A stretch of 64,000 bases of DNA from Thermohalobaculum sp050043005 (GCA_050043005.1 JBHJIZ010000136.1:1-64000), one strand, 5' to 3'; counted from the first letter of the stretch, positions 43,216 through 53,001 are shown. The notes: generated by a model not told the origin, from the letters alone. A program made the numbers and translations.

Positions 43216-44211
43216 ATGCACGCAGCCTATTACGAGCGGACCGGTGATGCAGCAGAGGTTTTGCAGACAGGAGAATTTCCCGTGCCGGCGCCGGGAGAAG
43301 GCGAAGTTCTGGTGCGTATTCAAATGTCGGGCGCGAACCCGTCGGACGTCAAGAAACGATTGGGCCGAATGCCCGCACCTGTCGCCTATCCAGTGATCCT
43401 GCCGCATAGCGATGGCGCGGGTGTCGTCGTGGCCGTGGGCGATGGCGTCGACCCGGCTCGCGTGGGCGCCCGGGTCTGGCTATGGAATGCACAATGGGGC
43501 CGCGCCAACGGTACAGCGGCAAGCTATTGCGCATTGCCGAGCGTACAGGCCATCGATCTACCGGAAAACGTAAGCCTCGCCGAAGGCGCTTGCTTGGGCA
43601 TCCCTGCACAGACTGCCTGGACTGCTGTGATGGAGGGGCGCCCTGCCCCGGGCCGTACAGTCTTGGTCCACGGTGGTGCTGGGGCTGTGGGCGAGATGGC
43701 CGTGGCGATCGCTGCGGATGCTGGCGCACGCGTGATCGCAACAGTCTCGACGCCCGAGAAAGCCGCAATCGCACAGGCCGCCGGGGCCTCCGAGGTGATC
43801 AACTACCGCACGACCGATGTGGCCGAAGCGGTGCTTGATCTGACCGGTGGCGCGGATCACATCGTTGATGTCGATTTCGGCTCAAACCATGCGGCCAATG
43901 CACGGGCATTGGCCGCCAACGGGTCCATCGCTGCCTATTCTGCGCCCAGTTCGCCAGTGTTCGAGATGGACTATTACGGCTTCGCCGCCAAGGCCGCACG
44001 GCTGCGGTTCGTGCAGGTCTATTTGCTGGACGACAGCGACCGGCGCGCCGCCATTGCCGGTATCACGGACTTGCTGAAGCGCGACGCACTGCCGATCCGG
44101 ATCGCCCGGACGTTCCAACTTTCCGACATCATAGCCGCACACCAGGCTCAGGAGGCGGGCGTGATCGGCAACATCGTAATCGAAACAGGAGATATAGATG
44201 CAGACCCCTGA
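43216..44211 (+). CDS. zinc-independent quinone oxidoreductase (MDR family)
   Basis: 331 residues from ATG 43216 (MHAAYYERTGDAAEVLQTGE). Medium-chain dehydrogenase fold with GANPSDVKKRLG, LPHSDGAGVVVAVGDGV, and the nucleotide loop VLVHGGAGAVGEMAVAIA. The structural and catalytic zinc cysteines are absent, as expected for QOR-type, NADPH-dependent reductases of quinones or enones. It overlaps the M20 gene by 14 bases, so the two are one operon. Confidence 0.85.
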   Translation: MHAAYYERTGDAAEVLQTGEFPVPAPGEGEVLVRIQMSGANPSDVKKRLGRMPAPVAYPVILPHSDGAGVVVAVGDGVDPARVGARVWLWNAQWGRANGTAASYCALPSVQAIDLPENVSLAEGACLGIPAQTAWTAVMEGRPAPGRTVLVHGGAGAVGEMAVAIAADAGARVIATVSTPEKAAIAQAAGASEVINYRTTDVAEAVLDLTGGADHIVDVDFGSNHAANARALAANGSIAAYSAPSSPVFEMDYYGFAAKAARLRFVQVYLLDDSDRRAAIAGITDLLKRDALPIRIARTFQLSDIIAAHQAQEAGVIGNIVIETGDIDADP

Positions 44212-45316
44212 CGCCGCCGAACTACTGGCCGGTATCAACGAATGGACCGCCATCGAGAGCAAGTCCGAGGAACCGCTTGCTGTCGGCGCCATGATGGAGC
44301 GCGCAATGTCGGATTTCCAGGCCGCGGGGCTGTCGGTCGACCTCATCCCGGGCAGAGATGGCCTGGGGCCGCACTTCCATGCCCGCACGCCTTGGGGCGG
44401 TGACGGGCCGGGGGTCCTGGTCCTCTGCCATCTGGATACCGTGCATCCCGCAGGCACGTTGATGAGCAACCCGATCCGGACCGAGGGCGACCGCGCCTTC
44501 GGCCCTGGCATTTACGATATGAAGGGCGGTGTCTTCCTCGCCCTGACCGCGGCGCGTTCTATAATCGAAGCCGAACAGCATACGCCATTGCCCGTGCGCT
44601 TCCTCGTGGTTTCGGACGAAGAAATCGGCAGCCCGACCAGCCAGGACCATATCCGCGCCGCGGCAACCGATGCCGCACATGTGTTGGTTACGGAACCTGC
44701 CCGCGACGGCGGCAAGGTCGTCACGGGTCGCAAGGGAGCGGCGCGGATGAAGATCGAAGCCCGTGGCAAACCCGCCCATTCAGGTATGCGCCACGCCGAT
44801 GGCGAAAGCGCGGTGTTGGAGATGGCGCACCAGATCGTGGCTATAGAGGCGATGACGAACTACGACACTGGGCTGACGATGAACGTGGGTCTGATCTCGG
44901 GCGGAACAGGTGTGAATGTGGTGCCCGAGCGCTGCGTGGCAGAGCTCGACATCCGCATGATGGACCGCGCTGAGGGCGAGGCGGCTGTGGCCGCGGTCTA
45001 TGCGCTGGAGCCCCGCAATCCCTCGGTTGGTCTGACGGTGTCCGGTGGCATGAACCGACCACCCTACAAGAAGAGTAACTCGGTGACCGCACTTTTCGAG
45101 CATGCGCGTGGACTGGCCGCCGAGATCGGGTTCGAACTTGAGGACACTTACACTGGCGGCGGCAGCGACGGCAACTTCACCGCGGCGATCGCACCGACAC
45201 TGGACGGACTCGGCGTGGATGGTGCCGGCGCGCATACGCTGGGCGAGCATCTCTATGTCAGTTCGCTCGTGCCCCGGATGTTGTTGCTGCGCCGTTTGTT
45301 CGAAACGCTGAAATAG
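44198..45316 (+). CDS. M20 family metallopeptidase/amidohydrolase
   Basis: 372 residues. Metal site residues of the ArgE/DapE/carboxypeptidase G2 group are visible: His and Asp in CHLDTVH, bridging Asp in GIYDMKGG, the catalytic Glu pair in VVSDEEIGSP, then EPARDGGKVVTGRKG and the last His in GAGAHTLGEHL. The dimerisation domain lies in the middle. It likely cleaves an N-acyl or N-carbamoyl amino acid; following hydantoinase-type genes, an N-carbamoylase-like role is plausible. Its stop codon abuts the stop of the convergent DUF1684 gene. Confidence 0.88.
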   Translation: MQTPDAAELLAGINEWTAIESKSEEPLAVGAMMERAMSDFQAAGLSVDLIPGRDGLGPHFHARTPWGGDGPGVLVLCHLDTVHPAGTLMSNPIRTEGDRAFGPGIYDMKGGVFLALTAARSIIEAEQHTPLPVRFLVVSDEEIGSPTSQDHIRAAATDAAHVLVTEPARDGGKVVTGRKGAARMKIEARGKPAHSGMRHADGESAVLEMAHQIVAIEAMTNYDTGLTMNVGLISGGTGVNVVPERCVAELDIRMMDRAEGEAAVAAVYALEPRNPSVGLTVSGGMNRPPYKKSNSVTALFEHARGLAAEIGFELEDTYTGGGSDGNFTAAIAPTLDGLGVDGAGAHTLGEHLYVSSLVPRMLLLRRLFETLK

Positions 45317-46084
45317 CTAAGCGCTCGGCTTTAGCTCTCCTGCCGTTATGGCAAACGGCATGACATTGCTGCGCGGCGGGAGCGGACAGATCGCATGAGC
45401 GGAGAACGCGCAGGGCGGGTTGTGCAGCCGGTTGAAATCTAACGTGATCTCACCGCCTTGTGCCGGTTCCGCGATCAGGAAGCGCGAGGCGGCATAGGTC
45501 TGCGAGCCTGAGGTTGCGTCGCGGACCACAAACATCGGGTTGCCGCCTTTCCAATGCGTCGGGACCAGATGAACCGCGTGGCCCTGATGGGTGAAGCGCG
45601 CCTCGTGCGTCAGGGTCACTGCGGTGTCGAGCGCGCCGCTCTGGCCGATATCGATCTGCTCCGGTGCGTCCATTGCCTTCCACTCGGCGTGGATCACCCA
45701 CGCCGGATCGAACGGGAAGTAGTCCAGAGTGACTTCGCGCGATTGTGTCAAGTCCCGGACCCGAAGAGCGGGATCATCACCGGGATCGTGAAGCTCCAGA
45801 AGGAAAGGCGGAACCTTGAGTTGGGGAAACCCGCCAGGGGCCGGTTTGAAACTTTGGGGCGGATCACCCGGGTTGGCAAATTCTGCACCGTCCGGGCCGT
45901 GGGAGACCGTGCCGAGATGTTCAGGCCCAACAGGCAGACGCAGCGCACAGTCCGATCCGGACCCGATCGAATACTTACCATATGGCAGGTCGAGACGGGC
46001 AATCAGGTTTAGCCAACCGTCCTCCGATAGTAGAGCGGTCTTCCGGTCGGCCTTCCAGGCGTCATAGTCCTGCATGGCACCCAT
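45317..46084 (-). CDS. DUF1684 domain protein
   Basis: 255 residues, start at 46084 overlapping the ATPase stop (TGATG). DUF1684 signatures are NPMFVVRDATSGSQTYAASRFL and VTLDFNRLHNPPCAFSAHAICPLPP at the C-terminus. The middle reads as beta strands (LDYFPFDPAWVIHAEWKAM). The function of the family is unknown; the protein would be cytoplasmic as no signal is seen. Being the last gene of the second peptide-type ABC operon suggests it acts on the imported ligand. Confidence 0.8.
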   Translation of the reverse strand: MGAMQDYDAWKADRKTALLSEDGWLNLIARLDLPYGKYSIGSGSDCALRLPVGPEHLGTVSHGPDGAEFANPGDPPQSFKPAPGGFPQLKVPPFLLELHDPGDDPALRVRDLTQSREVTLDYFPFDPAWVIHAEWKAMDAPEQIDIGQSGALDTAVTLTHEARFTHQGHAVHLVPTHWKGGNPMFVVRDATSGSQTYAASRFLIAEPAQGGEITLDFNRLHNPPCAFSAHAICPLPPRSNVMPFAITAGELKPSA

Positions 46085-46860
46085 CACTCGAACGTCCTGA
46101 TCTGACGGGCAACTTCGCGATCGTAGCCTTTGCTCGCCTGGATCAACTGGGTCGTGTAGGCGTCCGTACCTTCGGCGGCGCGGAGTTGATCAACACTCAT
46201 CTCTTCCACAAAGCGCCCGCGGTTCATCACCGCTATGCGTTCGCAAATATGGGCAACCACGGCAAGGTTATGGCTGACCATAATGTAGGTCAGCCCCCTA
46301 TCGGCCCGTAGCCGCCCGAGAAGGTTGAGTATCTCTGCTTGAACGGACACATCGAGTGCCGAAGTCGGCTCGTCCAACAAGAGGATCTGCGGCTCGAGGA
46401 TCAGCGCGCGGGCAATGGCGACGCGTTGACGTTGACCGCCCGAGATCTGGTGCGGGTATCGAAAGCGCAGATCCACGCCAAGTCCAACATCTTTCAACGC
46501 CTGCAGGATGCGCGTCTCGCGGTTGTCCAAGCCGTGGATCTCCATCGGCTCGCTCAAGATGTCATTCACGGTATGGCGGGGGTGCAGGCTTCCGTAAGGG
46601 TCTTGAAACACCATCTGCATGTGTCGCGCGGTGCGTCGGTCGCGACGTCGGGCCAATGCCTGACCGTTGATGCGGATCGTGCCAGACCAGTCCTGTGTGA
46701 GCCTTGCGATAGCCCGCAATACAGTGGATTTGCCGGAGCCCGATTCACCGACCAAGCCGAAAGCTCCGCCCTTTTCGACATGGAACGAGACACCACGCAC
46801 CGCGTGTACCTGGCTGCGGCCATTCCCGAAAAACACGCTCAGGTCTTGGACATAGATCAT
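46084..46860 (-). CDS. peptide-type ABC transporter ATPase (DppF-like, second system)
   Basis: 258 residues. Walker A GESGSGKSTVLR, signature SGGQRQRVAIAR, Walker B ILLLDEPTSALDVSVQ, H-loop MVSHNLAVV. It lacks the long C-terminal oligopeptide extension of the first system's ATPases. It lies three bases after the other ATPase gene of its operon. Confidence 0.88.
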   Translation of the reverse strand: MIYVQDLSVFFGNGRSQVHAVRGVSFHVEKGGAFGLVGESGSGKSTVLRAIARLTQDWSGTIRINGQALARRRDRRTARHMQMVFQDPYGSLHPRHTVNDILSEPMEIHGLDNRETRILQALKDVGLGVDLRFRYPHQISGGQRQRVAIARALILEPQILLLDEPTSALDVSVQAEILNLLGRLRADRGLTYIMVSHNLAVVAHICERIAVMNRGRFVEEMSVDQLRAAEGTDAYTTQLIQASKGYDREVARQIRTFE

Positions 46861-46863
46861 CGT

Positions 46864-47700
46864 CTAGTCCAGCCAGGCCGGATCCCGGTCAAGCACGGGC
46901 AGTACGCGTTGTGGGCGATCCAGTTCCGGTAAACAGTTCAGCAGGCCACGGGTATAGGGATGCTGCGCCGAGGTTAGTTGCCCCGCCTCCAGCACCTCGA
47001 CCACACGGCCGCCATACATGACCAGCACGCGGTCACAGAAAGAAGCAACGAGATTCAGGTCGTGGCTGATCAGGATCAGGCCCATTCCACGCTCGCGGAC
47101 CATGTCGTCAAGCAAAGCCAGGACCTGCAATTGCACCGTCACATCCAGCGCGGACGGTGGTTCGTCCGCGATGATAATGTCCGGCGCAGGGATTAGCATC
47201 ATCGCGATCATGACGCGCTGGCCCATGCCGCCCGACACCTGATGAGGATAAAGGTCAAAGACCTTCTCTGGCTCACGGATCTGGACGGTACGCAGCATGT
47301 CCAGCGCTCGGTCGCGGGCTTCTGCCCGACTAGCGCTGGCGTGGATCAAGTACGCCTCGGTGCTCTGCTCGCCCACGGTAATGACTGGGTTCAGCGAATA
47401 GCGCGGATCCTGCATGATCATCGAGATGCGGGCGCCGCGAATATCACGCATTTGTCGTTCGCTTGCCAATAGCAGATCTATGCCATCGAACTCCATTCGC
47501 TTGGCGGAGATTTGAGCAGTGCGCGCCGACAAACGCAGAAGAGCACGACCGGTCTGAGACTTTCCGGATCCGGATTCACCCACAATGCCCAACCGTTCCC
47601 GGCCAAGCTGAAAGGATACACCGCGCACGGCATCCACCGGCCCGCGCGGAGTGCGAAAGGTGACCCGCAGGTCCTCGACCGTCATCAGGGGTGCCGTCAT
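46864..47700 (-). CDS. peptide-type ABC transporter ATPase (DppD-like, second system)
   Basis: 278 residues. Walker A GESGSGKSQTGR, signature VSGGMGQRVMIAMM, Walker B and D-loop DIIIADEPPSALDVTVQ, where the usual threonine after DEP is proline. The signature also reads SGGMGQR, normal for DppD-like proteins. It overlaps the permease stop by four bases. The catalytic Glu is kept, so activity is likely despite the proline. Confidence 0.87.
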   Translation of the reverse strand: MTAPLMTVEDLRVTFRTPRGPVDAVRGVSFQLGRERLGIVGESGSGKSQTGRALLRLSARTAQISAKRMEFDGIDLLLASERQMRDIRGARISMIMQDPRYSLNPVITVGEQSTEAYLIHASASRAEARDRALDMLRTVQIREPEKVFDLYPHQVSGGMGQRVMIAMMLIPAPDIIIADEPPSALDVTVQLQVLALLDDMVRERGMGLILISHDLNLVASFCDRVLVMYGGRVVEVLEAGQLTSAQHPYTRGLLNCLPELDRPQRVLPVLDRDPAWLD

Positions 47701-48617
47701 CCACCAGCACTCTTGGGATCCAGCACATCACGGAGTCCGTCGCCCAGCAGGCAAAAACCCAGAGAGACCACGAAAATCGCAATGCCGGGAACCGTGGGCA
47801 CCCACCATTGGTCCAACAGGAAGGGTCGCCCGGTGGCGATCATTGCGCCCCATTCAGGGGTTGGCGGTTGCGCACCGAGCCCCAGGAAGCCAAGGCCCGC
47901 CGCCGTCAGGATGATCCCCGCCATGTCCAAAGTCAGACGGACAATCACGGACGCCAGGCAAAGCGGTACGATGTGCTTGCGCAGGATGCGGAAGGTGGAG
48001 GCACCCTGAGCTTCGGCGGCCATGATGAACTCGGACTTGCGGATGGTCAGCACTTCTGCACGCGCGATACGCGCGTACGGCGACCAAGTGGTCAGGGCGA
48101 TCGCGAGGACGGCATTCTCCAACCCCGGACCCAATGCCGCCACCAGGGCCAACGCAAGGATCAGGCGCGGAAAGGCCAGGAAGATGTCCGTTACACGCAT
48201 AAGGATGTTGTCGACCCAGCCGCCCATGTAGCCCGCGACCGTGCCGATCAGCAGACCGATTGGAACCACAATGATTGAAACAAGGGCGACTATGTAGAGC
48301 GTGATACGCGAGCCCCAGACGATGCGATCATAGATATCCCGACCCAGTTGATCCGTTCCAAACCAGTGTTCGGCGCTTGCTGGCTGCAAACGGTTCTCCA
48401 GTGTCGGGGTCAATCCATCGCTGCCGGTGATCACAGGGGCGAGAATTGCTGCCAAGACCAGAGCAAGCACGATGATCAACCCGGTCATCGCGATCGGATT
48501 CGTGCGGAATGCGAGCCATCCCAGATAGGCGCGCTGGCACCGGGCCTGCGTGACCGACTGGGGTGACGCCGACAACAGCCAGCCACGAAACGTAGCGTCG
48601 TCCGTGGTGTCGTTCAC
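47697..48617 (-). CDS. peptide-type ABC transporter permease (DppC-like, second system)
   Basis: 306 residues from GTG 48617, which overlaps the stop of the preceding permease (GTGA); frames extending upstream merely run through that gene. AMTGLIIVLALVLAAILAPV, HWFGTDQLGRDIYDRIVWG, and the coupling loop MAAEAQGASTFRILRKHIVP. Ends with LLGDGLRDVLDPK, typical of DppC. Confidence 0.88.
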   Translation of the reverse strand: MNDTTDDATFRGWLLSASPQSVTQARCQRAYLGWLAFRTNPIAMTGLIIVLALVLAAILAPVITGSDGLTPTLENRLQPASAEHWFGTDQLGRDIYDRIVWGSRITLYIVALVSIIVVPIGLLIGTVAGYMGGWVDNILMRVTDIFLAFPRLILALALVAALGPGLENAVLAIALTTWSPYARIARAEVLTIRKSEFIMAAEAQGASTFRILRKHIVPLCLASVIVRLTLDMAGIILTAAGLGFLGLGAQPPTPEWGAMIATGRPFLLDQWWVPTVPGIAIFVVSLGFCLLGDGLRDVLDPKSAGG

Positions 48618-49678
48618 CCTCGGGCCCTCGGATCGACAAGCTTGTAGAGCATGTCCGAAAGCATGTTGATGCCGATGAAGCACGCGCCGACCACGATGGT
48701 GCCGCCCAATACGGCGTTCATGTCGGCATTGAACAATGACGTGGTGATGTACTGCCCAATTCCGGGCCAGGAGAATACGGTTTCCGTCAGCACCGAACCC
48801 TCGAGCAGCGACGCATAAGTCAGCCCAATGATGGTGATCAACTGCACCAACACGTTGCGGAAGGCATGCTTCCAGATGACGGCCAGTTCCGATGCACCTT
48901 TGACGCGCGCTGTCAGGACGTACTCCTGAGACAGCTGATCCAGCATGAAGCTGCGGGTCATCCGTGCGATGTAAGCCAGTGCGAAGGAACCTAGGATCGC
49001 CGATGGCAGGATGATGTGGGATACGGCGTCCCAGAACACATCCCATTCCTGGGCCATTGCCGCATCGATCAAGATGATCCCGGTGACAGTGTCGACGATG
49101 CCGTCAAAATAGGGCTCGATCCGGCCAGGGCCGCCAACCCAGCCCAGGTTTCCATAAAAGATCAGAAGGCCAACCATTCCTAACCAGAAGACCGGGACGG
49201 AGTATCCGATCAGGCCAAAGACGCGAACCACATGGTCGATCCACCGGCCCTGATTCACAGCCGCAAGAACGCCCATGGGAATGCCAAGAAACACACCGAT
49301 CAGAGTAGCGATCGTGGCCAATTCGAGCGTCGCCGGGAAAAAGATGGCGATATCGGTCAGAACCGGGCGGGCTGTCATGATGGACATACCCAGATCGCCG
49401 CTCAGAAGCTCACCCAGATACCGGAAATACTGCTCGTAGATCGGCCGATCGAGCCCCATTTCGAGATAGACACGCTCATAGACCTCGTTCGACGCACGAT
49501 CGCCGATGATCGCCAGAACTGGGTCCGCCGGCATCACGCGTCCGATCGCAAAGGTAACCGCAGTCAGGCCGATGAATGTCAAAACCACCGTGAGGATTGT
49601 ATTTCCCACGGTCCAAACCCAACGCGGCAGCGCAAGAAACTTCACCCGCGCTGCCGGTGACGTCGTTTGTTCAGTCAA
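48614..49678 (-). CDS. peptide-type ABC transporter permease (DppB-like, second system)
   Basis: 354 residues. N-terminal anchor TILTVVLTFIGLTAVTFAIG, RVMPADPVLAIIGDRAS, and coupling loop YVLTARVKGASELAVIWKHA. Six membrane segments plus a short N-terminal cytoplasmic extension. It begins nine bases after the binding protein stop. Confidence 0.88.
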   Translation of the reverse strand: MTEQTTSPAARVKFLALPRWVWTVGNTILTVVLTFIGLTAVTFAIGRVMPADPVLAIIGDRASNEVYERVYLEMGLDRPIYEQYFRYLGELLSGDLGMSIMTARPVLTDIAIFFPATLELATIATLIGVFLGIPMGVLAAVNQGRWIDHVVRVFGLIGYSVPVFWLGMVGLLIFYGNLGWVGGPGRIEPYFDGIVDTVTGIILIDAAMAQEWDVFWDAVSHIILPSAILGSFALAYIARMTRSFMLDQLSQEYVLTARVKGASELAVIWKHAFRNVLVQLITIIGLTYASLLEGSVLTETVFSWPGIGQYITTSLFNADMNAVLGGTIVVGACFIGINMLSDMLYKLVDPRARG

Positions 49679-49687
49679 CTCCCAGGA

Positions 49688-51283
49688 CTACTTTTTCACA
49701 CCCCGGTAGAAGACCAGGTCAAAATTGGACCCCGACACGAAGCCCTCGACGTTCTTCTGCATCACCGTCTGCTCGGCCTGCTGGAACAGCACCGCATAAG
49801 GTGAATTCATCTGCAGATCGCGCTGAATGTCGAAATACATTGCTTCACGCTTTGCTACGTCCAACTCGTTCCGCGCTGCCGCGACTTTAGCGTTCATAGC
49901 CTCGTCCTGCCAAGTGTTGCGCCAGGCGAGGACACCGGTGAGCTTCGCCTCGGCACTGTTGTCTGGATTGTTCGCAAAGCTGTCGATGTTCGAATGCGGG
50001 TCGGTGTAATCGGGCGACCAGATCGCAACCATCATCTCGTGCTTACGGGCGCGATACATCGGCCAAAGCGTCTTGCCTTCTGACGTCACGATCTCGGCCT
50101 TGATGCCCGCCTGGGACAATGTAGCCTGAATCGCCTGAGCGATTTCCGGGAACGGAGCCCTGTTCAGCGTGTCGATCTGCATCTCGAACCCGTCGGGGTG
50201 CCCAGCTTCAGCCAGCAGAGCCTTGGCCTTGTCGACGTTCAGAGCAAAAGGCTTTTCTTCCAGCGCGCCCCATAGTCCACCGGGCCATGCGGCTTGGTGA
50301 ACGACATACTGACCGGCGAGGAAGGAATTCGCCATGCCCTCATAGTCAACCAAGTGACGGATCGCCTCGACCACCTTGGGTTTACCCAGGATCGGATGCG
50401 CCTGGTTGGCTGCCAGATAGACCAGTGTACCTTTCGGATCTGCACGTACGACGATGTCTTCGTTGCTTTCGATCCCTTTGATCTGATCGGGAGTCAGGTT
50501 CCGCGCGATGTCGACGTCACCCTTTTCCATCATCAAGCGTTGCGCGGAAGGCTCGGCCACATGGCGCAGGATGACTCTCTTCACACCCGGGGCACCGTGA
50601 CGATAGTCGCCGTTCGCCTCCATCATCACCAGTTCGTTGGCCTTCCACGTGCGCAGTTTGAATGCACCTGATCCGGCCGAATTCGACTTCAGCCAAGCAT
50701 AGCCGAGATCGCCGTCGACCTCGTTCTCCATGACGGTCTTCATATCAACAACCGAGGCAACGCCAGCAGAGAGTGCATTCAGCACCAGCGCGGGAGAGAA
50801 TTCTTCGGTAATTGTGATCTTTACGTTGTCGCCGTCGACGACGACGAGGTCATCGACGTTCTCCGGCGTCCATCCGAATTGCGTGACGATGAAGGACGGC
50901 GTCTTTCCCAGCTTGACAACGCGTTGCAGCGAAAACGCCACATCCTCGGCGGTAACAGGGTTGCCGGAATGGAAGCTCATGCCGGGCCGGATGGAGAAGA
51001 TTATGCTCTTGCCGTCATCGACGATTTCCCAGCTTTCCGCCACGCCGCCCACCAGAGTGGACAGATCCTCCGGCTCGTACATCATGACGCGGTCATAGAT
51101 GTTCGCGATGATCTCGCCGCCCGAAAGCTCGAACACTTCGGCAGGGTCCAGCGTGATCAGGTCGGAGATATCCTTTGCCATGACAAAGGTGTCTTTCGGC
51201 GGCCCAGCCTGGACCGGCGCCGATAAAAGCACTGCCGTCAGCGGTACGGCAATCCAAGCGCCTAGGTTCCGGAAAAATGTCAT
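49688..51283 (-). CDS. peptide-type ABC substrate-binding protein (second system)
   Basis: 531 residues with a Sec signal peptide (LGAWIAVPLTAVLLSAPVQA, cleavage near residue 26). SBP family 5 pattern: DLITLDPAEVFELSGGEI, FSIRPGMSFHSGNPVTAEDV, and VEAIRHLVDYEGMANSFLAG. It heads the second transporter operon; a 193-base gap separates it from the divergent aminotransferase, where the promoters should lie. Confidence 0.9.
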   Translation of the reverse strand: MTFFRNLGAWIAVPLTAVLLSAPVQAGPPKDTFVMAKDISDLITLDPAEVFELSGGEIIANIYDRVMMYEPEDLSTLVGGVAESWEIVDDGKSIIFSIRPGMSFHSGNPVTAEDVAFSLQRVVKLGKTPSFIVTQFGWTPENVDDLVVVDGDNVKITITEEFSPALVLNALSAGVASVVDMKTVMENEVDGDLGYAWLKSNSAGSGAFKLRTWKANELVMMEANGDYRHGAPGVKRVILRHVAEPSAQRLMMEKGDVDIARNLTPDQIKGIESNEDIVVRADPKGTLVYLAANQAHPILGKPKVVEAIRHLVDYEGMANSFLAGQYVVHQAAWPGGLWGALEEKPFALNVDKAKALLAEAGHPDGFEMQIDTLNRAPFPEIAQAIQATLSQAGIKAEIVTSEGKTLWPMYRARKHEMMVAIWSPDYTDPHSNIDSFANNPDNSAEAKLTGVLAWRNTWQDEAMNAKVAAARNELDVAKREAMYFDIQRDLQMNSPYAVLFQQAEQTVMQKNVEGFVSGSNFDLVFYRGVKK

Positions 51284-51476
51284 GATGTTCTCCTCTCTGA
51301 TGCCAATTGTCGTCGGTCAAAACGCAGGTATCGGTAGAACGCACGTCCCTTTTGAGCAGGACCCGATCATGACCGTGAGAGATTCGAGGAAGGATGTCCA
51401 CAATGATAGGTTACGCGGGCGCTAAAAAATGCTGCAATGCACACAGTCATCACAGACTGAGATTTCGGGGAGAGCG

Positions 51477-52715
51477 ATGCGACCCAACTCGAAGGACAAG
51501 GACCTGCGCAATCGTGCATCACGCGTGATACCGGGCGGGATGTGGGGGCACATGAATGCCGCGCGGATGCCACCGGTGTTTCCGCAGTATTTCTCGCATG
51601 GTCGTGGAAGTAAGCTGTGGGACGCCGATGGAACCGAATACCTGGACTTCATGTGTGCCTACGGACCGATGATCCTGGGATACAGCGATCCGGACGTCGC
51701 CGCCGCGGTCGAGGCGGCGGGCGGTGACGGCGCGATCCTCAACGGACCGACCGACGTTACGGTTGAGTTGGCTGAACTGCTCGTGGACACAATCCCACAT
51801 GCCGACTGGGCGATGTTCCAGAAGAATGGCACAGACGCGACCACGACCTGCGTAACACTGGCCCGGGCCGGTACGGGACGGCGGAAGATCCTGGTGGCAG
51901 AGGGCGCCTATCACGGGGCAGTCCCCTGGTGCTCTCCCTCCGTCGCTGGGGTCACGGAGGAGGACCGCGCCCATTTGATCCCGTACATCTACAACGACAC
52001 GAATAGCCTTGACCGGGCGCTCGACATCGCTTGCAGCGATCTCGCGGGGATACTGGTGTCGGCCTTTCGCCATGACGCGCGCAAGGATCAGGAGATGCCG
52101 ACCCACGCCTTTGCTCAAGCCGTCCGCACGGCTTGTGACGGAGCTGGTGCCGCGTTGATCCTGGACGATGTCCGAGCTGGCTTTCGGTTGAATCTAGGCG
52201 GCAGTTGGGAATCGCTTGGCATCCGGCCCGACCTTTCAGCCTGGAGCAAGGCCATTGCAAACGGGCACCCGCTCGGCGCAGTGACCGGCAATGACCGGTT
52301 CCGCGAGGCAGCACAGCAGATCTTCGTCACCGGATCTTTCTGGTGCGCCCCAGGACCGATGGCCGCTGCAATGGCTACGCTGAAGAAACTGCATGCGAGC
52401 GATCCGGTCGGACACATGGAGCAATTGGGCCAGTGCCTGCGCGACGGACTGGCTGAACAGGCTAAGCGTCACGGCGTCGGGATCCGCCAGACCGGGCCAG
52501 TTCAGATGCCGATGGTCTTGTTCGACGACGATCCCGATTTGGCGAAGGGCAATAGGTTTACATCGGAAGCATTGCGCAGGGGCGTATACCTGCACCCTTG
52601 GCACAATATGTTCCTGTCAGCCGCGCACACCCAAGACGATATCGATCGAGCGCTCGACGCCACGGAGGCCGCTTTCGCGGCTCTGGCAGATGGCCTTAAT
52701 GAAACTAACGGTTGA
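51477..52715 (+). CDS. class III aminotransferase (glutamate-1-semialdehyde aminomutase-like)
   Basis: 412 residues from ATG 51477, preceded by GGGGAGAG; the longer frame from 51429 lacks a binding site. PLP-fold landmarks: RVIPGGMWGHMN at the start, FQKNGTDATTTCVTLAR, the phosphate/Asp region ALILDDVRAGFR, and the Schiff-base Lys in AWSKAIANGHPLGAV (about residue 255). The order resembles HemL, but wording such as FRHDARKDQEMP suggests a catabolic omega-amino or keto acid transaminase. It is divergent from the second ABC operon. Confidence 0.82.
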   Translation: MRPNSKDKDLRNRASRVIPGGMWGHMNAARMPPVFPQYFSHGRGSKLWDADGTEYLDFMCAYGPMILGYSDPDVAAAVEAAGGDGAILNGPTDVTVELAELLVDTIPHADWAMFQKNGTDATTTCVTLARAGTGRRKILVAEGAYHGAVPWCSPSVAGVTEEDRAHLIPYIYNDTNSLDRALDIACSDLAGILVSAFRHDARKDQEMPTHAFAQAVRTACDGAGAALILDDVRAGFRLNLGGSWESLGIRPDLSAWSKAIANGHPLGAVTGNDRFREAAQQIFVTGSFWCAPGPMAAAMATLKKLHASDPVGHMEQLGQCLRDGLAEQAKRHGVGIRQTGPVQMPMVLFDDDPDLAKGNRFTSEALRRGVYLHPWHNMFLSAAHTQDDIDRALDATEAAFAALADGLNETNG

Positions 52716-53001
52716 TGCCCGAATTCTCATCCCAACAGCGTCGTTTCACCGTGATGTTCTGCAAGGGTGACAAGACTCGACGCAAGGCCAGTTGGTAGAT
52801 TGGTTGGTTCTTTGAGCGGTCCTTGGCAGATGGCTAGCACCGGACTTTGACGAGCGTCCTCATATGCGGCAGTTGGGGTCGCTTTCTCTGTTGATTGTGT
52901 CCAGTGCACTGAGAATAGCAAGAAGTGCGATTCCTTATGGTCAATCAAGCTGACAAGTACGATCATCGCGTTAGGAGCCTTCTGAAAACTGGACGCGCGG
53001 G
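52716..53001. other. intergenic, promoter region of the oxidase genes
   Basis: 286 bases without a supported gene. A ten-base palindrome CAGTGCACTG lies at 52902-52911. It should hold the promoter of the flavin oxidase gene. Confidence 0.3.
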
